Part shown: in pieces, positions 55,567 to 64,000 of the stretch
Numbering within the stretch: position 1 is the first letter of the stretch
Layout of the letters: each line of letters starts with the position of its first letter
Origin: Polytrichum commune
Taxonomy: Eukaryota > Streptophyta > Polytrichopsida > Polytrichales > Polytrichaceae
Direction: 5' to 3'
DNA: 64,000 nt
Assembly (NCBI GenBank): GCA_950295325.1
Contig: OX485809.1
Span: 5,394,001-5,458,000, forward strand
Notes under the pieces: model-generated
Databases searched by the model: none
The model's input: only the letters and a program-made list of their open reading frames with translations
Told to the model about the DNA's origin: nothing
Made by a program: the position numbers and the translations under genes

Positions 55567-58500
55567 ATGCGGAGCAATCTCTGCAGGGTTGCAGGGTTGC
55601 TGCCAGTCTTGTTGCTGGCAGCAATTCTCGGAAGCATTTGTTCCGGTGAGTGTAAATTTACCCGCCATTTTTACTTTGTGTTACGTCGATCTGTTTACAA
55701 ACTTATAATGTATAACAGGTGCTCCTCAACTATTGCATCAATTTTACAATTTTCTTTTTGGTGGTTGTAGAGGGATGATTTTCTGTTTAGTAAATGCGCT
55801 CTCCCCTACCTCAAGCTTTTGTTCACTTATCTGGTAGTCGGACCTCTTCAAAAGTTGCGAGAGAAAGATGTCCTCCATTTTCTTCATGATCTCATTGTAG
55901 AAGAGTTGACTCCAGTGTTTGAGGTAGCTGATTTTACGAAGTATGGTCCTTGAATGACAAGTGTGACTGACAATCGTTCCCAGTCTTTGTGATTCACTTC
56001 GCTAAGTTAGTATATCTAGGAGTTTTGACAAGAAAGCATCTCATTTTCGAAGTCTGCATGTGTGTTGCAGTTATCAAGGACGGAAGTATAGTATGCTTCT
56101 TCGGGTATCACTGCATGAACCATGAAAATACACCAGAATTAGGCCATTCTCGCAGGATCTTGTGGGCGAAATTGATCTTCCTAGAAAGGCCCGATCTGCT
56201 CAATTTTGCTAAAAGACAGCCATTAGTACAGACTCTCGATCCATTCAATAGTAGTGACCTTGGTGCTTCAAACGCAGCCGATGTAGCAGACGTTCTCTCC
56301 GATCCGTGTGTTTCTCCTTCTCTAAGTGGTGATTTCAATTTCTCAAGCACAGGTCCCGTTCAAAACTGTACCCGATACATATCAATTCCAGGTGTCTTTC
56401 TACCCTTCCACTCTATTCCAATTCTTCTCTTTCCCAGTTTTCTTGTTCCTGATCCTTTTTAGTTATTCTTCCCTACCTTTTCGACTCCTCAGGTCAGCAC
56501 ACCATATTTGCATTGTCAACGTAGATAGTATGTTTATCCACTTTATCTTTCACTTGACGACTTCCTAATGTGTCAAAAACTGTCTGGTATGTAATGACAG
56601 CACCATCTCCAGGAGCTCTAATTGCTGTCTCACCTTCAGCCAATGGTTCTTCTTCTGCAGGTGCAGACTGTTGTCTTTAACAGGCGTCTTGGTAATCTAA
56701 AAAGTAATGTTAGGTTGCAAAATTGCTACATGTTTGGTACAATAATTAGAGGATCTCTGTGGTCTCATTGATTTTCTAATAATAAGAAAGTCGTATCCCC
56801 GAGAAGGGTCATCTCAAATGTTGTGTTGGGTATCTGTTGACATTGTCTCCCCTCTGTTTTACATGTTCGTCTTCTGATTACCATGGATGAATTTATTGGT
56901 AGTTCCTTGTGCACCGCACTTTGTCTAGTCACGTCATGATAATGAGGAGAGTATGCTACTTCCAATTTTAACAAATATGCATTTACCTTTGATCTGGCTA
57001 TTAACAATAAAATGTTGTGGTATGACAGATTGTCGTCCAACATGCCCGGATGGCTATACATACACACCTCCAGGTGCAGCTTCGTGTGGGTGTGTTATCC
57101 CTATGCACGCACAATTACGTTTGGGAATCAAGCTAGAAAGTCTTTTCCCTCTTGTGTCCGAGCTATCTAAGGAATTAGCGGAAGGCCTCTTTCTCCAAAT
57201 TAGTCAAGTGCGCATAGTAGGGGCTAATGCTGCAGACCAGAGTCAGGATAAGACAGATGTGAATGCCGACTTTGTGCCCTTGGATACATTTGACAACACC
57301 ACAGCTCAACTTCTTTCATCGCGTTTATGGAGTGGACAAGTGCAGCTCAATACAACTTTATTCGGAGTTTATTCAGTAGAATATGTCAAGTACCCAGGTA
57401 CTTGTCCTAAACCTTGTTGTGTGCCAGACTCCTGCAGTTGACTGAAATAATTAATTTTGACATCTGCCAATTTAAGCATATCAGCCTGAACTTCCTTATA
57501 AGGTAGTTCCTACAAAGTGCATTTTCAGCAGACAAACAAGGACTCAACTTTTTTCTCTGTCCCTGTGTTTAGGCCTCCTTTCATCTCCACCATCTCCGTT
57601 TTCTGGAAATATTGCTCCATCACCGGTCACTAACAGCCCAACTTCAAATGCAACAATTCTAAGTGCTGAAGATAAACTTGGGACAGGGCTTATCATTGTG
57701 ATCGTGTTGGCATCGGTTCTGGGGGTAATGATAATCACTGGTATTATTTGGCTCGTCATTTTGCGTCGTAGTCTACATGAAAAGGTGCCACCATCAGTGA
57801 TTGGACCCCTTCAGCCTCATTCTGCAACAAAACGACTAGGTATACTTCATACTGATATATAAGATGTTGGGGATATAACAGTTTTGTTGGGCAAAAAATA
57901 ACATGATATTAGTGCTGCATCTTGTCGAATTCCAGCTGATGGTTTTTGTATAAGAATTAAGGCATCTTAAAAAACTCTTTTTGGTTTCCTGCATTTATAA
58001 ATATTTCAAGTGATGTGGGTTTCTTTTCAGAAACTCCATAGCTTTTGTCGGAGGAGTGTAAATTGGATTGATTTGGAGTCCTGTAAAATGGCGGATGCGT
58101 ATGTTGCATCCAGTGGGCCTCCATTTTATTTAACTAAAAGCAGTGGCCCTATCTGACAAGACATACATGTCAGCAGATATTGGGTCTCCCGTATTGTTTC
58201 TGATTTGCGCAGTGACTCCAGAGGAGTCCTAGTTCTTTCTTTTATAACTAACCTTCTCATGGACATGCAGGTCTAGGGTCGTTGCTGTCAGGGAGCATGG
58301 CAAGCTCTACAACGATCTCATTTGTTTCTAGTATGGCAACATATTCAGGAACTGCCAGGACCTTCACTATTGCAGAGCTAGAAAGAGCAACTGACAATTT
58401 TAGTCTCGAGAATGTTGTTGGCGAAGGAGGTTTTGGAAGAGTTTACCAAGGGGTGCTGGATGATGGTTGTGAGGTGGCTGTGAAAGTGCTCACAAGGGAT

Positions 58501-60217
58501 GATCAGCAAGGTGGCCGTGAATTCATTGCCGAGGTAGAAATGCTGAGCAGGTTACATCACCGAAACCTTGTGAAGTTGATTGGCATCTGCACAGAGGATC
58601 CCCTCCGCTGCTTGGTGTATGAGCTTATTACAAATGGCAGTGTGGAGTCTCACTTGCACGGTATTAACTTACAACACTGTCCTACCTGAACTCATTGCTG
58701 GTAGATTTCCCCCAAGTATAGGATGTCATGCCAATATTTTGAAGCAACCTTGAAATTGTGTATCATAACAGGATAGATGTGTCAAGACATTATGGATTTC
58801 ATGTTATGTTGTATGTGTACAGGTCCAGATAAACGTACTGCTCCACTTGATTGGGATGCACGAGTCAAGATTGCTTTGGGTGCTGCACGGGGATTGGCAT
58901 ATTTACATGAAGATTCTAATCCCAGGGTAATACATCGAGACTTTAAAGCAAGCAATATCTTGCTTGAGGATGACAACAATCCCAAAGTGTCTGACTTCGG
59001 TTTAGCTAAAGCTGCAGCTGAAGGAGGAAAGGAACATATCTCAACTCGAGTTATGGGCACGTTCGGGTAAGTTAACGCTACTCCCGCATTGTCAAATAGG
59101 TTTGATTTGAAGTTGTAGATTCAACTCATTCTGACAGACAATGTGATGAATTGGCGGTGTAGCACATAACTCACCTGGACTAGATGAAGCTGCCAAATTT
59201 TTGAGCTTTCACTTGCAACGAAAACGCTGCTGACGTGGCCTTCATTAGGAAAACTGGTGCTTTCTTGTTCAATAGTCAGTTAGAATTCTATTTGTCAGAT
59301 TGATGAACTTTGTGGGAACTTCTCCCATCCTTCTCAGTGCTGTATCAAACGCTGTTAAAGATGCAAGATGATGTGTATCATGTTGAAATCACCTTGCATT
59401 CCTCAGTATATGAAATTAGCCTCCAGCTTCAGTGGACAAACTTATCTTCTGTCTCCAATCCACCTTCCACGTTATTGTATGAACTGGTGAGATGGGGATT
59501 AAATGCAGGTATGTTGCGCCCGAGTATGCTATGACAGGGCACCTGCTAGTGAAGAGCGATGTCTACAGCTATGGTGTAGTGTTGCTTGAGCTCCTTTCAG
59601 GGCGAAAGCCTGTGGACATGTCTCAACCACAAGGGCAAGAGAATTTAGTTACATGGGCACGCCCACTTCTCACAAGTTTAGATGGACTGGAGCTTATTGT
59701 TGATCCAGACCTGGGAGACAATTTCCCCTTGGACGCGTTTGCAAGAGTAGCTGCCATAGCATCCATGTGCGTACAGCCGGAAGTCTCACATCGGCCGTTT
59801 ATGGGGGAGGTTGTTCAGGCTTTGAAACTTATTTACAATGACTCGGATACAAGTGAGAACGGTCGAGGAACCTCACCCATCTCGGACTTGGTCATAACAC
59901 AGCAATCACGGTTTCTTCCCGAGGCTTCCTTTGTCAATATTTGCTACAATTCAGGACCTATGGACGACTTGGATTTTCAGCAACCCAGGCCTCTTTCTGC
60001 TTCAGCTATATTGTCAGATTCTGGCCGATTTATTCGACAGCTTTCAGGTTCATTTAGACGCTACTGTTCATCTGATCCATTAAAGACTTCCTCGTTACCC
60101 AGGGCACAATGGCGTATACTTGACAATGCGATCGCTGTTGGTACAATGAGTGAGCGTGGAGTGCCAAGATATATGAACCCTTCGAACCGAAGGAGTCTTC
60201 CTGGAATCTGGCCATAG
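55567..60217 (+). CDS. ALE2-like receptor-like Ser/Thr kinase, eight exons
   Basis: Exons are 55567-55645, 56071-56391, 56601-56660, 57029-57397, 57573-57839, 58271-58660, 58823-59066 and 59509-60217. Six of seven introns are phase 1 and all are GT-AG. They join to 812 residues. Order: signal peptide (about 1-26), an unrecognised 107-residue exon, a Pro/Ser linker, and the ALE2-type ectodomain (154-276) with [26 protein letters not shown] and FDNTTA. Then one membrane helix (about 315-338) and the kinase: GEGGFG near 416, [15 protein letters not shown] (HRD 533-535), DFG 553-555, [20 protein letters not shown]. The C-terminal tail carries MSERGVP, resembling MSEHGGP of ALE2. ALE2 acts with ACR4 in epidermal specification and cuticle formation in Arabidopsis (744 residues). 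It is an RD kinase with all catalytic residues, so it is probably active at the plasma membrane. The second exon is the least certain part. Confidence 0.93.
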
Positions 60218-61287
60218 TTTCGTATTTACGAGAGCTTGAGCACATGAAGACCCTTCCAACTTTGGTTGGAGTTTACGTTTGATTGAGTAACTGTGGGTCA
60301 GCTCAGGCACATATTTGCAGCAGCTTGATGGCTCTCATAGAGCCCAGAACTTTGAGCTCTCTGGTTCACCTGATCCATAGCTGTGATGCACGTGTCACAA
60401 ATGTGACAGCTCTGGTGCGGATAAAAGGGGCATGCAGGTGAAAAATTCGCTCCCAAGTACCGGATTGGATTGGAGTCAGGGCTAATGCTTGTGAATTTCA
60501 GAAGAACAAAAATCTGTTCAAATCAACATTCAGAACAAAGCTGACAGGAATGCGGATCCTGAAATAAGAAAGGACCACATTCATTTACAGCTGGGTAGAA
60601 TTCCCAGGTTGAATCTGGGATCTCAGATATAGGATTGATTGGATTCCTTCTGAAAAGGTTTTAATACCTCCCATTCCTGATGCAAATCTTGGCAACCAAA
60701 GGACTGAGCTCCAGTGCAGATGTCAAAACATTTGTTTGTGATGACACACACATGACAAGGTCAGCACTTACCTTGGTCGTATCAATGTACTATGTAGTTA
60801 GCAGTCGACAGGCCAAGATTAGATATGGCAATAGATTTTTGCATCAGTCGGTAAATGCTGATTATTCATATTTGTGATCCACACACTAACCCAATATTGC
60901 TGGGTCTAGCCCTAACCTAGAATTTTTTTGCCACAGCTGGTCTACCTGATTCTGTAGTCCTGGTTGTGAAGCCACTACCAAATCATTATTAAAGCTTCAT
61001 TAAAAAGTGTTGTGGCCCATCGTCCTTGCTTCCAGAAGCTCATGGTTTCGGTGAATGTCTTAATTGCATGTTCTTGTGACGGATGACAGGTTCTCATCAA
61101 ACATTGCTCCGTTTCACGGGCGATATATTTTGGGATGTTCTCCTTCACGATCACTTGCACTTCTCAAGCCCGTTCTTGCACTCTTCAATTCAAACCAAGT
61201 CAAGATCAATATAGACAAGGTAGTGTGCATAACACTGAAGCAAATAAAATTTGAATTCGAAAGTTTCACTGCAAGATAATCACTGCA
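60218..61287. other. 3' flank of the ALE2-like gene
   Basis: No further gene was recognised. The first few hundred bases are probably 3' UTR. No clear poly(A) signal was singled out. Confidence 0.45.
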
Positions 61288-61289
61288 CC

Positions 61290-61742
61290 ACTTATGTTAT
61301 TTAGTGTCACATGCGTAATAGTGTCATTTACCCTATTTTAGGGCGTATCCTAGATTACACTGATGATTAACAACATCATCATTAATGTCACCTCATGATA
61401 CTTGGCATTCAAGTACACTCACTAATATCTCGGCATGAGTAGTTCGATAATGTTATGAGGTGCATGTCTATGTTACACAATGGTCTACGAGTTGACTAAA
61501 GTGTACACAAATGACACTTGATATTCGTATGCTCCGAAGTATATTCCCTTTCCATACTAAAACGCAAGACTATCATCTAACGTATCCACTCCCATATCAT
61601 AACGTAAATATTTTTTCACATGAAGAAGTTACTTATGTTCACGAATGAAATCACATCGGTAACTGGTGAGCGTGACTCTTCGAAACCTCCAGGCATCCAG
61701 TTTACGCCTTTTGCAAATAGTGTATGTGACACTCTATTTCCA
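61290..61742. mobile_element. MITE, GTGTCACAT family, copy B
   Basis: Left end TTATGTTATTTAGTGTCACA and right end TGTGACACTCTATTTC are inverted relatives. Internal blocks match copy A at 2450-2818 in the same order (GCGTAATAGTGTCA, ACAAATGACACTTG, AAATATTTTTTCACAT, CAGGCATC.AGTTTA). It carries about 85 extra bases near the left end, partly repeating GATGATTAACAACATCATCA, an internal hairpin. Confidence 0.78.
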
Positions 61743-62181
61743 GTTCACCCACTTCACGTTACATTTATACGATGAGCATGGCATGTTGTAATTTTGAGAA
61801 TGTTTTGCATCACCATGTTCTTGGGCTTTTACTCACAGTAGTATCTAGGTGGTCAACAACAACGCCTAATTGATTGATTCGTTATGTGTCAGAGCTGTGT
61901 GGCTGGGACTCGAGCTGTTTGTTCTTACAGACCGCTATTATTGCCACAGAATTCCTCGTCAAAACTTGGGGGATTTCAAGGTCAAAACGCAGCTGGGGAA
62001 GCATCGGCACCTGTGGGAGGACAACCTGATGCCCAGAAACTTGGCAGAGAGATCGAGCAGGATCGACGTGAAGGTAACAATCCCAGTGTTTAGGATTTTG
62101 ATTTGGTGTGAGTGGCCCCACCTCACAATATCATGGCAGACATTGTGTAAGTTATCACCATTTTCTTTGGGGAAAATAATT

Positions 62182-62218
62182 GTTTGTTTGTTTGTTTGTT
62201 TGTTTGCTTGTTTGCTTG
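62182..62218. repeat. (TTTG)n microsatellite
   Basis: Eight TTTG-type units, the last ones altered to CTTG. Confidence 0.9.
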
Positions 62219-63425
62219 TGCGCAATTTCCAATACATTTTCCGACCCTCGCCACTTAGGAAAAGGAGCATCTCCCGGAACATCCCACACCCACTGCTAGA
62301 GAATAACTTATCTTCACTATTTGCGGGAACAAGGCTTACTCCTTCGAGCTCAATGTACGATGCATAAGGTATGTGGGCCTTCCGTGGTCGGCCTACTTAA
62401 TTACCTACCACTCGAGTATGAGCATCGTGTCCCCATCTTTAATGTATACTTGATTAGATCCATATCCAAGATGTGAATATCGAGCTCTTTGACCGATTTA
62501 AAATCGTGCACTTGACGAATAACTTAGTTTTAGATAGCTCGTGCATCACTTTTCACACAATTGAATATAAGCGGTTGTGTCTAGGTAGTATCTCAAGTAC
62601 ACGTTGTTTTGTGTGTGAAGGCATGGATTACGGGTGGCTTAAGGTAGGTAAGCTTGCATGCACATCATTGTTTAATTTGCGTACTTGCCATTCCATTTGC
62701 TCTTGATGATATTAATATTTGTTGGTGGGCAAATCCAAACGAGAAACATGATAGTTGAGCTTATTGTTTTTTGAACGAAGGCGACTGGCTTACGAAAGTT
62801 GCTTGAAGTGTTGCTTATGGCTTTCCTTTGATGGTTTTTTTTTTCCCCTTCTTTCCTAAATATGTACATTTAGGGTTGAGTATACTTGCTAGAAATATAT
62901 AGGACATTGTTGTTGAAGGACTACCCTGCATGTGGATCCAATGAGGTGAAAATATTCTAATATGTTTCCACTTGTGCCATATTTCATTATATGATTGGTT
63001 GGACCTCTTAAGTGACATGGAAACCAAATTTAGGCAAAGTTGTGTCGATCAGAACTGCACATATGGTACCCACCTTATTTTGCCAAGGGTGTGTTTCACA
63101 ACATCAAGAATGAAGAATGTTGAGTGACAATACATATTTGTACAAAGTGTGACCCACTCCCAATCCTATTCACATGGTAAGTCAATTTTAAATCAGTCAC
63201 CCATTAATAAGCCATGACAACCCCATCCATTGTTTCATGAGGATCATTGGATGGACTTAACTTTTATTTAAATAATATTAGACATATTCTATGGATAGAT
63301 ATTGTATGTCAATAGACTTTCAATATATTGAAAGCTCTTGGAAGATATGTGCCTCCTCAATGCTTACTTTAAGTCATGATGTAGAAATATAATGAGAAAA
63401 AATAAATACTCGTTTTTCATGTTGA

Positions 63426-63470
63426 ATGTATGTATGTATGTATGTATACATACATACATACATATACATC
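63426..63470. repeat. Palindromic tetranucleotide microsatellite (ATGT)n(ACAT)n
   Basis: About five ATGT units meet about five ACAT units at a central GTATAC, giving a near-perfect inverted repeat of about 40 bases that could extrude as a cruciform. Confidence 0.9.
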
Positions 63471-64000
63471 AATTGATGAATGATTTAAATCCAATCAAAA
63501 CAATTGTTTCCCTATTATCATAATCATATGAAGATACTCTAATGAATGATCCTACCATACAATCCCACATGTTGTAGTTATTGAGGGGACATGGGCCCAA
63601 TGTCACTTAAATGTCATTTTATTGCACTTGACCAAAAGCAAGCAAATTCACCTTAACACCTCAATAATTATCTACTAGTTCCCATCAAAGTACACTATTT
63701 TCATCATGGACACCCCTTTAAGGCCAACTATGTGGGTATTTGACCCTGATTATAGAACATCATACATCACAATAAATATTACAACTATATGTATATGTAT
63801 ATATATATATATAAAATCTATCAAATTTCTCTTCCAACTTATGGCCCTAGGTTCCCCTTAGATTGTATGATGCGTTCTTCCCCTTGGTAGTTATACATTG
63901 GTTCCCTTTGCAGTATGCACACTCCCCCCCCCCTGCGCACGCGTCCCAAATAAAATATACAACCCTAGAATTAGTCAATAGATATCAAAAAGACATTTGT

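Larger units (their letters stand above)
61743..64000. other. Intergenic end of window
   Basis: No gene was recognised. A segment at 61880-62075 has somewhat coding-like composition with acceptor- and donor-like edges, but no family could be named. Microsatellites are a TTTG run (62182-62218), a palindromic ATGT/ACAT tract (63426-63470), an AT tract (about 63790-63813) and a poly-C (63924-63934). The final kilobase is A/T-rich. Confidence 0.45.

Noticed and set aside
61884-62093. Possible internal exon with acceptor- and donor-like edges (frame containing GGQPDAQKLGREIEQ)
   Set aside because: Three frames are comparably open, no family is recognisable, and no further exons were found nearby.

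Overview
This window is nuclear DNA from a land plant. It carries two plant receptor-like kinases and a plant-type ADP-glucose phosphorylase, all spliced genes have GT-AG introns, and there are plant telo-box motifs (AAACCCTAA). Gene density is very low, with three apparently intact protein genes in 64 kb. Most of the rest is DNA transposons, MITEs, microsatellites and decaying tandem repeats. Nothing identifies the species. A moss, other bryophyte, lycophyte or fern is my weak inference from the repeat character and the divergence of the genes from angiosperm relatives.

Layout. 1-5050: intergenic, two MITEs and a possible SINE. 5060-9916: a single-exon kinase of the At1g80870/At2g45590/At4g25390 type with a roughly 485-residue insert in its activation segment, flanked on both sides by degenerate tandem repeats. 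10.9-15.5 kb: a broken F-box/kelch-like gene, a MITE, and a decayed copy of the kinase 3' end split by a small hAT element with an 8-bp target duplication. 16.1-19.9 kb (minus): a four-exon ADP-glucose phosphorylase, 350 residues, whose first intron is a 45-bp minisatellite. 20-34 kb: a transposon field holding a SWIM zinc-finger fragment, a pogo/Tigger deletion derivative, a hAT element with intact ends, and several MITEs with GGGCCACTTCACAC-type ends. 34.3-37.8 kb: a complete but dead PIF/Harbinger element (Myb-like ORF1 plus converging transposase). 38.1-39.2 kb: a LINE remnant. 41.0-43.2 kb: a TIR element carrying one intact exon of a WDR83/MORG1-like WD40 gene. 43.26-43.9 kb: a 46-bp minisatellite. 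44.5-50.3 kb: a 5.9-kb element with an 8-bp target duplication that holds a second dead Harbinger element and the first codons of a UAP56-type helicase. 51.5-52.1 kb: a dispersed repeat split by a MITE. 52.6-60.2 kb: repeats and then an eight-exon ALE2-like receptor kinase (812 residues). 60.2-64 kb: flank, a second copy of the 2.45-kb MITE, and microsatellites.

The three intact genes are unrelated in function: two membrane kinases in signalling and one sugar-nucleotide enzyme. No gene cluster or pathway is evident. The most interesting material is the mobile DNA. Two TIR elements carry host exons, MITEs share terminal sequence with a nearby larger Harbinger element, and both Harbinger transposase genes are disabled, in part by G-to-A/C-to-T transitions. 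A second theme is that every intact gene lies in or beside old tandem arrays.
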